A stretch of DNA of 64,000 nucleotides, taken from Bacteroidaceae bacterium (GTDB taxonomy: Bacteria; Bacteroidota; Bacteroidia; Bacteroidales; Bacteroidaceae). This document shows, in pieces, positions 1 through 6,633 of this stretch. The notes under the pieces are model-generated. The model had not been told where the DNA came from and made no database searches. It worked only from the letters and a program-made list of their open reading frames with translations. Both the position numbers and the translations under genes were made by a program. Location of the stretch: NCBI GenBank assembly GCA_017535725.1, contig JAFXTO010000025.1, positions 83,782 to 147,781 on the forward strand, written 5' to 3'. The first letter of the stretch is position 1, and the number at the start of each line of letters is the position of its first letter.

Positions 1-290
1 TTTAGGTCAACGTCGATTAGCTCCGCACGGATGGCGTAGTCGTTTTCCTTCGTCTGCGGATTGTACTTTTCCAGCTCATCCATGACGGATATACGCTGAT
101 GACCCTGCACAATGGTTAGTCCAGTCTGCTTATTGAGCACAATGCCACCAAGGAGGCCATAACGCTTTATGCCACGCTTGATGTTTCTGCGCTCTTCCTC
201 CGATATTTCACGGGGATTGTAAGTCGCGAAGTGGACGGCAGACCTGTTGACCGTTACCACCTCGCCAGTGAAGTATTTACTCAAATCCAT
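1..290 (-). CDS. ParB-like nuclease-fold phage protein (C-terminus off the edge)
   Basis: The visible 96 codons begin at ATG 290 and run off the left edge. The translation has the layout of a ParB/sulfiredoxin-type domain: an early NPREI segment, a GLLGGIVLNKQTG strand-turn near residue 50, and IVQGHQRISVMDEL, which matches the GHxR-type ParB motif. It is the most downstream visible gene of a minus-strand set that also encodes a PAPS-reductase-like protein (559-1239). The same two families form the E. coli prophage-associated pair IbrA/IbrB, so a joint role, perhaps regulatory or in DNA modification, is inferred. The fold call is fairly safe; the function is not known. Confidence 0.75.
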   Translation of the reverse strand, partial: MDLSKYFTGEVVTVNRSAVHFATYNPREISEEERRNIKRGIKRYGLLGGIVLNKQTGLTIVQGHQRISVMDELEKYNPQTKENDYAIRAELIDVDL

Positions 291-325
291 TTGACTGCTC
301 ACTATTTTGTTGTTTCAAATCTGTA

Positions 326-553
326 TCATCCAGCGTTTAGACCCATATAGGTAGAGCGTGAAACCTTCCTGTCGAGAGATTTACCATACATAGGAACACC
401 TTGTGAAGCTAAAGGATTCAGCGCATTGTTGATGTTTCGACTATACCTGCGGGTCGCACTTGCCACCCGCTCTATTCTCGCCGCATTGCTCGTCTGCGAC
501 TGAATACGACGGTTCTGCTCCATAATATCATTAAGCGATTTTCTTCTTGCCAT
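326..553 (-). CDS. Small basic phage protein, function unknown
   Basis: A 75-residue protein, rich in Arg and Asn, starting MARRKSLND and ending YMGLNAG. It lies 5 bases downstream of the PAPS-reductase-like gene and 35 bases upstream of the ParB-like gene, so it is probably co-transcribed with both. Its ends resemble the 54-residue protein at 1243-1407, which starts MARPRT and ends AAMGLSTG, and both contain a Y-R-N-I segment. The two may be distant paralogues. I recognise no domain. Confidence 0.6.
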   Translation of the reverse strand: MARRKSLNDIMEQNRRIQSQTSNAARIERVASATRRYSRNINNALNPLASQGVPMYGKSLDRKVSRSTYMGLNAG

Positions 554-558
554 AATAA

Positions 559-1239
559 TTACTCCTTAGTTTGTTTTTGGTCGTACTCCCACAATATCCT
601 TTCAGACAGCGGGAATGTCTTGTATATCTTTTGAAGGTCTTGCGGGTAGTTCTTGCGCAGCCAAAGGAAACAATCGAGATTGAATCCCGTGCCGCTGCTG
701 GCCTTCAAGGAGTATCGCACTGGTTCGGGGATGCCATTCATCTTCATATAAGCCAATACGTCGCGCTGATTCCAGTCCGCGAGCGGGTATGCTTGAAGAT
801 TGTTGATGTACTCCGATTCCTCATACCCTTTCAGCATCAGACGGCGATTCATGCCGTCGGCTTTCTTCATGCCAAGGAACACGTAATCGATTCCCGTCTT
901 TAGCCGTATAGCCTTAACTACGTCCGCGAGCTTGATGAGCTTCACTTTCGGATTCGGCACGCAGTACAGACCACCGCGAAGGATATATGAGAGGTTCCAG
1001 TGTGGGACTTGCATAAACTCCACTTTCGGATAGCGGGTCTTGCACCAGTTCACCCAACGCTCGATGTGTTCAAGCTGGGGAACAAAATACATGAACACAC
1101 ACACAACACGCTCGAATTTGCCATACACCAAATCAAGCGTAACGAGGGAGTCTTTACCAAGCGAACAAAAGACGATGCAGCTGTCGGCATTGCTCCTAAC
1201 AGCCGCTATCGTCTTATGCGCTGATTCCATCTTCGTCAT
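559..1239 (-). CDS. PAPS reductase-family (IbrA-like) phage protein
   Basis: A 226-residue protein of the phosphoadenosine-phosphosulfate reductase/adenine nucleotide alpha-hydrolase fold. The nucleotide-binding PP-loop is SLGKDS near residue 27, followed by VTLDLV, as in the SGGKDS motif of this fold. A downstream segment (FLGMKKADGMNRR) has the usual position of the second substrate-binding region, and YPLADWNQRDVLAYMKMNGIP matches the family's conserved W-x-x-x-D-V-x-x-Y stretch. Such stand-alone phage copies are not assimilatory sulfate reductases; with the nearby ParB-like gene it forms an IbrA/IbrB-type pair. An alternative start is the Met three codons in (1230). Confidence 0.8.
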   Translation of the reverse strand: MTKMESAHKTIAAVRSNADSCIVFCSLGKDSLVTLDLVYGKFERVVCVFMYFVPQLEHIERWVNWCKTRYPKVEFMQVPHWNLSYILRGGLYCVPNPKVKLIKLADVVKAIRLKTGIDYVFLGMKKADGMNRRLMLKGYEESEYINNLQAYPLADWNQRDVLAYMKMNGIPEPVRYSLKASSGTGFNLDCFLWLRKNYPQDLQKIYKTFPLSERILWEYDQKQTKE

Positions 1240-1242
1240 CGC

Positions 1243-1407
1243 TTAACCAGTGGATAAGCCCATTGCGGCGCGGATGTTACGATATTGTCCTGCATGGTTG
1301 GTGAGGCGGTTGCCGCGTGCGTTGGTGTCGCGCTGACGGCCTCTGTTGCCAAGGTAAGTACCAGTAGCTCCACTGATACGCCCTAAGAGAGTTCTGGGTC
1401 GTGCCAT
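1243..1407 (-). CDS. Very small basic phage protein, function unknown
   Basis: A 54-codon frame from ATG 1407 to TAA 1243, ending 3 bases before the start of the PAPS-reductase-like gene. The product is rich in Arg, Gly, Asn and Thr (MARPRTLLGR at the start, AAMGLSTG at the end). Its start and end resemble those of the 75-residue protein at 326-553. Close packing in the same direction as its neighbours is the main support; no domain is recognised. Confidence 0.5.
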   Translation of the reverse strand: MARPRTLLGRISGATGTYLGNRGRQRDTNARGNRLTNHAGQYRNIRAAMGLSTG

Positions 1408-1431
1408 AGTAGTTTTAGCTTTTGGAGTTCT

Positions 1432-1803
1432 TTACTCTGTTCGACTTTTCACCGTATGATTTTTGATTCTACCGAGGTCATAAACAACACGCTCAACCAC
1501 CCAAAGCTGACCTCCGTACTCATATTCTATCGGCTGGCCGTTTTCGCCGAGCATGATTTCACAACGAGCATCCTTCACTTCGACTAAAGCGGTGTCGCCT
1601 GTCTCTTTGGACGTGAAGAGAATATCGTCATAGACGATGGGGAGGGCGTTTGCATTTTCATCCTCTATCTCAAAGCCGTCTTTGTCCAGTTGCAGGTACT
1701 TCTTGACGTTCTGAGGTCGGATTTCACGAAACTCTTGCACCTTTCGGCCATCCTTGATAGCTTCGAGGTATCTCTGTTTGATTGAAATGTTTAATGTTCT
1801 CAT
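1432..1803 (-). CDS. ASCH-domain-like phage protein
   Basis: I place the start at ATG 1803 (MRTLNISIKQRYLEAI) rather than 1833, because the family begins with the strand L-x-I-K-x-x-Y-x-x-A-I. The 123-residue product has the ASCH (PUA-like) pattern: IKQRYLEAIKDGRKVQEFREI at the N-terminus, then an acidic middle, then TALVEVKDARCEI and a final VVERVVYDLGRI strand. The 3454-3876 product shares the same plan (IKQVFFDQIINGTKLTEEREV, ALVEVKDITF, WIIEFHIGRI), so the prophage carries two diverged copies on opposite strands. ASCH domains are thought to bind RNA or modified nucleotides. A Bacteroidales -7 motif (TATCTTTG, 1831-1838) lies just upstream. Confidence 0.7.
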   Translation of the reverse strand: MRTLNISIKQRYLEAIKDGRKVQEFREIRPQNVKKYLQLDKDGFEIEDENANALPIVYDDILFTSKETGDTALVEVKDARCEIMLGENGQPIEYEYGGQLWVVERVVYDLGRIKNHTVKSRTE

Positions 1804-1903
1804 ATAGCTGTTTATTGCTGATATTTTGTGCAAAGATACTCATTTTGCACGTAATTATTAAGGAGTGATTTTGCAATTTAGTAACTTTAGGGCGTAAAGT
1901 AAC

Positions 1904-1941
1904 AAAATCGCTTGCATGGCGGGTGTTGTGCAAGCGATTTT
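1904..1941 (-). terminator. Perfect 13-bp inverted repeat, probable terminator
   Basis: Arms at 1904-1916 (AAAATCGCTTGCA) and 1929-1941 (TGCAAGCGATTTT) pair perfectly around a 12-base loop. The hairpin lies 28 bases past the stop of the minus-strand gene at 1969-2172 and before the next gene, so a bidirectional terminator fits. An operator for the 1432-1803 gene is the alternative. Confidence 0.55.
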
Positions 1942-1968
1942 ATTAAACGATGGATAGGTTCTGAGGCT

Positions 1969-2172
1969 TTAATCGTAATACTTTGCCCTTGACCAAATGC
2001 CCGCAAGCGTAAGAAACGCCGTGCGCATTTCGTCATCGTTCAGTGTGATTCGCCTCTCGCTGGCTCTCTCTTCAATGGCCGCGATGCCGTTTAGAACCGT
2101 CTGCGCTATGCCCTTGCATTTCATGTGCTGAAACGCTAAAAACGCCGTTTGAAAAATAATGAAGCTTCTCAT
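1969..2172 (-). CDS. Small phage protein, function unknown
   Basis: A 67-residue protein starting MRSFIIFQTAFLAF, with no domain I can name. It follows the 2179-2574 gene with a 6-base gap and precedes a strong hairpin. The sequence is mixed helical (TVLNGIAAIEERASERR, then DDEMRTAFLTLAGIW). The N-terminal hydrophobic stretch is too short and broken for a clear membrane segment. Confidence 0.5.
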   Translation of the reverse strand: MRSFIIFQTAFLAFQHMKCKGIAQTVLNGIAAIEERASERRITLNDDEMRTAFLTLAGIWSRAKYYD

Positions 2173-2178
2173 AGATAT

Positions 2179-2574
2179 TTACTTTTTAACCCAGTAACCG
2201 TATAAACTTTTTTGCCCGCTGTCCCATGTGTCGTAAAAGCGACCATCTACAACGGCTACTATATGATGCGCTACCCTTGCGATAAAAACGCCCTGCCTAT
2301 GTGCCAATGTGAATGAAGATACCGTCGGTCGTTTTGTGCCTCGCTTGTTAGATACACCAACATACTCATAGCCTCTTCTTTTCAAGAACTCTTCATAACA
2401 GGGTTTGCCATTTGGCATACACTGCAATTCTCTCGCAATAGGTGTAAGCTCATCGAATACATCGACCCATGACAAGTTTTCTGCCTTTGTCAATGCTCTT
2501 ATCACACAATCGCCAAAGGTGTCTTTTATGTCTTTGTCGTTTGGTTGATAATATGTAAAACACTTGCTTTTCAT
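2179..2574 (-). CDS. Papain-like cysteine-peptidase-fold phage protein
   Basis: A 131-residue protein with an N-terminal GDCVIRALTKA segment at residues 21-31 and a C-terminal VAHHIVAVVDGRFYDTWDSG. A Cys in an early helix followed by a His on a strand and a YDTWDS turn is the arrangement of small papain-like/C39-like phage proteins. The candidate catalytic pair is Cys23 with one of the two adjacent His residues near 103. Whether it cuts anything is unknown. It sits between two other short minus-strand genes and probably shares their transcript. Confidence 0.5.
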   Translation of the reverse strand: MKSKCFTYYQPNDKDIKDTFGDCVIRALTKAENLSWVDVFDELTPIARELQCMPNGKPCYEEFLKRRGYEYVGVSNKRGTKRPTVSSFTLAHRQGVFIARVAHHIVAVVDGRFYDTWDSGQKSLYGYWVKK

Positions 2575-2620
2575 TGCTTTATTGTTATGCAGGGTGATTG
2601 CTCACCCTGCCAGTTTGACT

Positions 2621-2929
2621 TTATGCTGCAAATCTCAAATCCTTAACCTTTGTGGGCTTGAAATACATATCACGCTCTACGGTGAGACCCCATCGACCGC
2701 GTAAGCCTTGCAGCTGTGAAAGGGTGAAGTAACCATATTCTTTGCAGTGACCTTCTACGATACCGAAGAACTCATAATCGGTGCCGTTCTGCTGTGCTTC
2801 GAGCACATACCATGTAAAACCCTGCAAGAAGAACTTGCACACTGCAACGGCCTCTTCGCCCTTGCCATCTTGTGAATACAACGGATACTTTGCCAGTTGA
2901 TTCTCGATTTGTTTTGTAATCAGTTTCAT
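2621..2929 (-). CDS. DUF2958 domain protein
   Basis: This 102-residue protein fits DUF2958 along its whole length: LAKYPLYSQDGKGEEAVAVCKFF, FTWYVLEAQQ, YEFFGIVEGHCKEYGYFTLSQL, and GLTVERDMYFKPTKVKDL. The family is common on Bacteroidetes mobile elements; no activity is established to my knowledge. It is the first gene after a Bacteroidales-type promoter at 2965-2996, with the start 36 bases downstream of the -7 box. Two copies of a 19-bp direct repeat flank that promoter, so it is probably controlled by a phage regulator. Confidence 0.8.
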   Translation of the reverse strand: MKLITKQIENQLAKYPLYSQDGKGEEAVAVCKFFLQGFTWYVLEAQQNGTDYEFFGIVEGHCKEYGYFTLSQLQGLRGRWGLTVERDMYFKPTKVKDLRFAA

Positions 2930-2937
2930 ACTTATTC

Positions 2938-3018
2938 TTTTTAGGTTGTTTCTTAAATCTGCTGCAAAGATATAGGCTTTATCTTAAACTACCAAATATT
3001 TTTTAGGTTTTTTCTTAA
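2938..3018. promoter_or_regulatory. Two direct repeats bracketing a promoter, candidate operator
   Basis: TTTTTAGGTTKTTTCTTAA occurs at 2938-2956 and 3000-3018 with one difference. One copy lies downstream of the predicted transcription start and the other just upstream of the -33 box of the leftward promoter, the placement expected for a repressor that blocks it. A related CTTAACTTT string recurs at 3083-3091, near the rightward promoter. Confidence 0.55.
2965..2996 (-). promoter_or_regulatory. Promoter for the 2929-leftward transcript
   Basis: On the minus strand the -7 box is TATCTTTG (2965-2972) and the -33 box is TTTG (2993-2996), separated by exactly 20 bases. This is the Bacteroidales housekeeping pattern TTTG-N20-TAnnTTTG. 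Confidence 0.8.
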
Positions 3019-3069
3019 CTTTATGCTGTAAAACATAATTTTAGGGTAAATCTTTATAAAATTACACTA

Positions 3070-3103
3070 TTTTAGCGTATAGACTTAACTTTTTACGCTA
3101 AAA
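3070..3103. promoter_or_regulatory. Inverted repeat next to the rightward promoter, candidate operator
   Basis: TTTTAGCGTA (3070-3079) and TACGCTAAAA (3094-3103) are perfect 10-base inverted arms with a 14-base spacer. The right arm ends one base before the -33 box of the promoter for 3176-3457, which encodes an HTH protein, so autoregulation is a plausible inference. Confidence 0.5.
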
Positions 3104-3104
3104 A

Positions 3105-3136
3105 TTTGCACGTTTGAAATATTTGCCATACCTTTG
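3105..3136 (+). promoter_or_regulatory. Promoter for the 3176-4834 operon
   Basis: TTTG (3105-3108), 20 bases, then TACCTTTG (3129-3136): a full match to the Bacteroidales promoter pattern, 40 bases before ATG 3176. It is divergent from the promoter at 2965-2996. Confidence 0.85.
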
Positions 3137-3175
3137 CAGCGCAAAACTTAATTTACACCTTAATATTAAATATGT

Positions 3176-3457
3176 ATGAACATTAAGAAAGTTATCAAAG
3201 AAAAGGGCTGGACGCTTGAAATGCTTGCAGCCAAAATGACTAAGACTGAAATCAAAGACGGTGTACCTACAACGGTGCAAGGCGTTTCGCAAGCTACCGT
3301 CTCGCAGATTCTCAACGGCAACCCCACGCTCGACAAACTTAAAGAGATTGCATCCATAATGGATATTAGCGTCTCAGAACTTGTGAGCGACGGCGAATTA
3401 GAAACAGCGATTCACTGCCCAAGGTGCGGTGAGAAGATAATCATCAAAGCAGAATGA
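3176..3457 (+). CDS. XRE-family HTH regulator with C-terminal zinc-ribbon-like tail
   Basis: A 93-residue protein. Residues 1-70 form an XRE-type helix-turn-helix domain: MNIKKVIKEKGWTLEMLAAKM, then VSQATVSQILNGNPTLDKLKEIASIMDISVSELV, with the usual recognition helix and C-terminal helix. The tail carries CPRCGEKIIIK, one CxxC pair like half of a zinc ribbon. It is first in a four-gene plus-strand operon with 4-base overlaps, against the direction of the surrounding phage genes. The strong promoter and 10-bp inverted repeat upstream suggest it controls its own operon and possibly the divergent one. It may be a second regulator beside the repressor candidate at 18525-18920. Confidence 0.85.
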   Translation: MNIKKVIKEKGWTLEMLAAKMTKTEIKDGVPTTVQGVSQATVSQILNGNPTLDKLKEIASIMDISVSELVSDGELETAIHCPRCGEKIIIKAE

Positions 3458-3876
3458 CAGCAACGAAAGAAAACACACTCTACCTCCCCATCAAACAGGT
3501 GTTCTTCGACCAAATCATCAACGGCACGAAGCTCACAGAAGAGAGAGAGGTTAAATTTGGTATCACCGCATCGCGCTACTTGATGCACGATGGTAACGGT
3601 GAGCTTGTTCTGAATCCGTCCTGCACCGAAGAGGACGAAGAGTATTATCTGGACGACTACAATGGTGGTAAGTTTCCATTTCTGCCCAAGCCGTTCAAGT
3701 TCTTGCAGCTGGCCGTCGGGTATCACAAAGTGCGCGACGAGGCACTGGTAGAAGTGAAGGACATCACATTTAAGACAGGGCGTGTCCTCGGACAGCCGCC
3801 AAAATTCGCATGGTGGATTATTGAGTTCCACATTGGTAGGATAATAAACGTTCAACGCAAAAGAGTACACCCATGA
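3454..3876 (+). CDS. ASCH-domain-like protein, paralogue of the 1432-1803 product
   Basis: A 140-residue protein overlapping the HTH gene by 4 bases (ATGA). The N-terminus (LPIKQVFFDQIINGTKLTEEREV) and C-terminal half (DEALVEVKDITF, then WWIIEFHIGRIINV) give the ASCH/PUA-like plan, with an acidic insert in the middle (TEEDEEYYLDDYNGG). The 1432-1803 product shares the key segments but not the insert. ASCH folds are associated with RNA or nucleotide handling; no partner is visible except the operon genes. Its place between a regulator and a TIGR02757 homologue is unusual. Confidence 0.65.
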   Translation: MTATKENTLYLPIKQVFFDQIINGTKLTEEREVKFGITASRYLMHDGNGELVLNPSCTEEDEEYYLDDYNGGKFPFLPKPFKFLQLAVGYHKVRDEALVEVKDITFKTGRVLGQPPKFAWWIIEFHIGRIINVQRKRVHP

Positions 3877-4106
3877 ACAAAGAACGCAGAAAAAGGCTCG
3901 ATGCAGTAATCAGCCAGCTCGAAGAATTACAGGCAGAGGTGGTTTCTGTGGCCGAAGAAGAGCGTGAGGCATACGATAACCTCCCCGATAGCCTCAATGA
4001 TACGGACAGGGCAAACCAGCTATGCGAGAACGCCGATGACCTCGAAAGCATCGACGGCGATTTTGAAAGCTTACTCGACACTCTAAGAGAAATCTCTGAA
4101 AGATGA
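3873..4106 (+). CDS. Acidic coiled-coil-like small protein, function unknown
   Basis: A 77-residue, strongly acidic protein. Residues 1-35 form a heptad-like helix (RKRLDAVISQLEELQAEVVSVAEEE) and a second helix covers residues 50-75. Start and stop overlap the neighbouring genes by 4 bases each, so translation is coupled. No family recognised. Confidence 0.65.
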   Translation: MNKERRKRLDAVISQLEELQAEVVSVAEEEREAYDNLPDSLNDTDRANQLCENADDLESIDGDFESLLDTLREISER

Positions 4107-4834
4107 TAGACATCAAAGGGCTTGCCAACTACGGCGAGAATATGACGTGTTTCGCGGACTCTTTCATTAAGGTGCTCCACGAATACGATGGCACGGCAAA
4201 GGACAAAGAAATGCTGGCCTTGTTTGCCTGTTGCCTTATGACCTCAGACGCGAAGAGCGACAAGAAGGACATCGAAAAGCTGCTGGCGATTATTCAAGAG
4301 CAGACTCCCAGCGTGTGGGATTACATAGACCGTGAACTATTCATGGTTGACTTCCACATGAGACCTGTGCGCACTCTCAGCTTTGCGGACGATATGCAGG
4401 TCTTCAAGGTCTTCGTCATCCTCCACGGTATCATCCTCACAACGCAGACGGTTGAGCGGTCTTTGAAGATTTCCTATAACTACAACGGGAATTATGAGGA
4501 TTTCTTTATCCGGCTATTTCGCAATGCTGGCGTAAAGGATATTTTCAGCAATGACCCATCAGACTCGCAAGAACGAATTTGGACGTTCCTTCGCTTGATG
4601 GTGAGAAAGTCGCCTGTTGACCTCGGTTCGTGGGATTGGATTCCACCGTCCATTTTACAAGTTCCAATCAACGAGGATTTGGTTTGGTCGGCCAATAAAA
4701 TAGGTCTCATCAAAGGCGGGGCGAATACCGCACAAACTCGCGCAGTTATAACAGACGCTTTCCGTGAGCACTTCCCCGAAGACCCAGCAAAGGGGTATTT
4801 TGCTCTTCATGCCTACCTCTCCGAGATGAGCTGA
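4103..4834 (+). CDS. TIGR02757/DUF2400-family protein carried by the prophage
   Basis: A 243-residue protein, close to the length of chromosomal TIGR02757 (DUF2400) proteins. The C-terminal half holds the family signature: RIWTFLRLMVRKSPVDLGSW, then IPPSILQVPINEDLVWSANKIGLI, and finally DPAKGYFALHAYL. The N-terminal part is less conserved. The biochemical role of this family is not established to my knowledge; its helical fold recalls helix-hairpin-helix DNA-binding proteins. It is last in the plus-strand operon, and its end overlaps the stop of the minus-strand gene at 4813. A phage-borne copy with a regulator looks like accessory cargo. Confidence 0.75.
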   Translation: MIDIKGLANYGENMTCFADSFIKVLHEYDGTAKDKEMLALFACCLMTSDAKSDKKDIEKLLAIIQEQTPSVWDYIDRELFMVDFHMRPVRTLSFADDMQVFKVFVILHGIILTTQTVERSLKISYNYNGNYEDFFIRLFRNAGVKDIFSNDPSDSQERIWTFLRLMVRKSPVDLGSWDWIPPSILQVPINEDLVWSANKIGLIKGGANTAQTRAVITDAFREHFPEDPAKGYFALHAYLSEMS

Positions 4835-5202
4835 AAAATCCTCTCAGCCTCATTCCTAAACCCTATGTGATTAAGGAATAATGATTTTGCATCGCCAAAG
4901 TACCTTGTAACTGCGGGCTTGCGCACACCAAGGACTTTGGCGATTTCGTTTCTGACCCCATTCCGACGTATCGCGCCGCTTATTATCGATGATGGGCTGT
5001 ACATATAGATGACGATGAAAACAAAGATGCGGCTGTTGTCCTTGTATTTTGGATTAGCAACCTCCTTGAATCTTTGACATATCGAGGCTATTTCTGCGCA
5101 ATCTGTTTTCATCGGACGCAATGCTTCTCGCTCCTGCCTTGCCAGTATGTTCTTTTTGGCGTGCAAGGCTCTAATCTGATTGATATTCTCCTTGATGCTC
5201 AT
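4813..5202 (-). CDS. Phage HTH protein, possible transcription activator
   Basis: I use ATG 5202 (MSIKENINQIRAL) because the longer start at 5226 would run into the upstream 48-residue gene. The 129-residue protein has an N-terminal helical region and a C-terminal helix-turn-helix: RRNGVRNEIAKVLGVRKPAVTRYF, where KPAVTRYF has the look of a recognition helix. A central hydrophobic stretch (IFVFIVIYMYSP) probably packs in the core. Proteins of this layout near the end of the early region often control late genes, but that is inference. Confidence 0.6.
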   Translation of the reverse strand: MSIKENINQIRALHAKKNILARQEREALRPMKTDCAEIASICQRFKEVANPKYKDNSRIFVFIVIYMYSPSSIISGAIRRNGVRNEIAKVLGVRKPAVTRYFGDAKSLFLNHIGFRNEAERIFQLISER

Positions 5203-5212
5203 TGTCTGATAC

Positions 5213-5359
5213 TTATTGATAAACAAAATTTACTCTTTCGTATTCGTCGGACATAAGGCTTTCGCGATGCTTGTCTATGTCCTCCACAAAGATAACATCA
5301 TCTGAGACTTTCTTCTTTCCATTTGTGAAGACGTACATTGTTCTTGTAATCTTGTACAT
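5213..5359 (-). CDS. 48-residue phage protein, function unknown
   Basis: A frame from ATG 5359 to TAA 5213 giving MYKITRTMYVFTNGKKK followed by an acidic C-terminal half. It fills the gap between the 5373-5561 gene and the HTH gene at 4813-5202 in the same direction. The alternating hydrophobic start suggests a small beta-rich protein. Support is positional only. Confidence 0.45.
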   Translation of the reverse strand: MYKITRTMYVFTNGKKKVSDDVIFVEDIDKHRESLMSDEYERVNFVYQ

Positions 5360-5372
5360 AAGTTATCGATTT

Positions 5373-5561
5373 TTATGATTTGTGCCTAATTTGAATGAAT
5401 CCCCTCCTTGCCGTCTCTTCAAGAAGCGGCATATCCTCTTCTTTGATTTCCGCTTCCCTTTCCCCGTTGAGGGTCATCCCGCGTGGAATGTTGAAGCGGT
5501 CTCGGATTTTGTTCTTGATGTCGGGGTCGTTGGTTGCCCAATAGATTGTTACGTGTACCAT
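5373..5561 (-). CDS. 62-residue phage protein, function unknown
   Basis: Start placed at ATG 5561 (MVHVTIYWATNDPD); the longer frame to 5600 adds a poorly coding stretch. The product is small and charged, with an RFNIPRGMTL segment and a helical end (PLLEETARRGFIQI). Same direction and tight spacing as its neighbours. No family recognised. Confidence 0.5.
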   Translation of the reverse strand: MVHVTIYWATNDPDIKNKIRDRFNIPRGMTLNGEREAEIKEEDMPLLEETARRGFIQIRHKS

Positions 5562-5611
5562 AAGAAAAGGGAGAGGCGACGTGTTGGAACACGCCGCCAT
5601 GAGGTGAAAGG

Positions 5612-6289
5612 TTAAAGGTTAAATGCTGCCACTGGCCGAACAACGTCACTGTAGTACTGGCTGAAGGTGTTGACGTAACCAGAGCCAAAATTCACGATCC
5701 ATGCGTTGTTGCTGTAGAACTCAGTAACACTCCAGTAGTAGCTATCCATGTCGAAGGGCTGACCGCCGACGAACTCCAAGGCTTCATTCAGCCCCTTGTC
5801 AGCCCAATAGCACATAGCCACGACCATCGGAAGGGCTGGGATATACTCGCTGTCGTTGAGTTTGATGTCGGTTCCAAGCTCTTGAATCCGCTTTGTGCGC
5901 TCGATACATTCCCAGTCATTGAGGGCATCGCACTCGCGAGGTACATAGAAGTCGCTTTCGTCTTCGCACTCGACATCTTCCTTGATGAGTGGGAATTGCC
6001 CAAGGTCACGGAGTGCAACGCAGAAAGCGTGGCCTGTATGCACTATGCCGATGTATTTCACACCACTTGCAAGGCTCTTGCCCATGCCGGAGGTGAACGG
6101 GGTATAATGGCCAGTCTCATAGACAAGGTATATTCCATCGGACACCTGTTTGTCTGTCGGCGTTACTGGCGCGGCAGCTTCCTTGTCTTCTGTTAGGAAC
6201 TTGTAGGCTTCACGGCAGAAGCTGATGGGGTTTTCAACACAACTAAACTCTTGGAGTAGCTGCATTTTGAGTTTTTGATTCTCGTTCAT
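5612..6289 (-). CDS. DUF1566/C-type-lectin-like phage protein, possible variable protein
   Basis: A 225-residue protein. The last 45 residues have the DUF1566 ending: YYWSVTEFYSNNAWIVNF, then a Gly/Ser/Asn/Tyr-rich stretch, then VVRPVAAF. This C-type-lectin-like fold is used as the diversified target of many gut-phage diversity-generating retroelements, where Asn- and Tyr-type codons vary before a fixed 3' end. The last codons here are rich in AAC, TAC and AGC, and are followed by a GC-rich conserved end, which would fit. No reverse transcriptase or template repeat is visible in the window, so this is only a possibility. It overlaps the start of the neighbouring HNH gene region by 4 bases. 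Confidence 0.65.
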   Translation of the reverse strand: MNENQKLKMQLLQEFSCVENPISFCREAYKFLTEDKEAAAPVTPTDKQVSDGIYLVYETGHYTPFTSGMGKSLASGVKYIGIVHTGHAFCVALRDLGQFPLIKEDVECEDESDFYVPRECDALNDWECIERTKRIQELGTDIKLNDSEYIPALPMVVAMCYWADKGLNEALEFVGGQPFDMDSYYWSVTEFYSNNAWIVNFGSGYVNTFSQYYSDVVRPVAAFNL

Positions 6290-6633
6290 AATTCTGTAAA
6301 ATTAAAGGTTGGTGAATTGTTTTTGAGGGCTTTTGTTTTTGCTCGCGTCTCGGCTCTATGCTTTGCGTCGTATCTGTTATGACACCGCTGGCATAAGGCT
6401 CTAAGGTTGGAGGGGTCGCAGTTTTCGGGCGTATGGTCGAGATGTGCGATGGTGAGGACTACTTTGTACATCTTCTCACCCTGTGCATTTTCTTTTTCAC
6501 GCCATACAAGGGAATGATTCTCTACGCCGCAGAACTCGCATCGATTGCCAGCGCGTTCAAGTATATGCGCGCGTATCTCCTTCCAGTCGGGAGGGTATCG
6601 CTTTCGGTTTTCGGGTCTTATCGGCATGGTCAT
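6286..6633 (-). CDS. HNH endonuclease
   Basis: Start taken at ATG 6633 (MTMPIRPENRKRYPPDW), which overlaps the upstream gene's stop by 4 bases. The 115-residue protein has the HNH plan: RCEFCG near residue 33, AHLDHTPENCDPSNLRALCQRCHNRYD around residues 64-90. The two Cys pairs (CxxC and CxxC) are the structural zinc ligands, and the His in AHLDH and the Asn before CQRCH complete the active-site motif. It could help terminase packaging or act as a homing-type nuclease; the family alone does not decide. Confidence 0.85.
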   Translation of the reverse strand: MTMPIRPENRKRYPPDWKEIRAHILERAGNRCEFCGVENHSLVWREKENAQGEKMYKVVLTIAHLDHTPENCDPSNLRALCQRCHNRYDAKHRAETRAKTKALKNNSPTFNFTEL

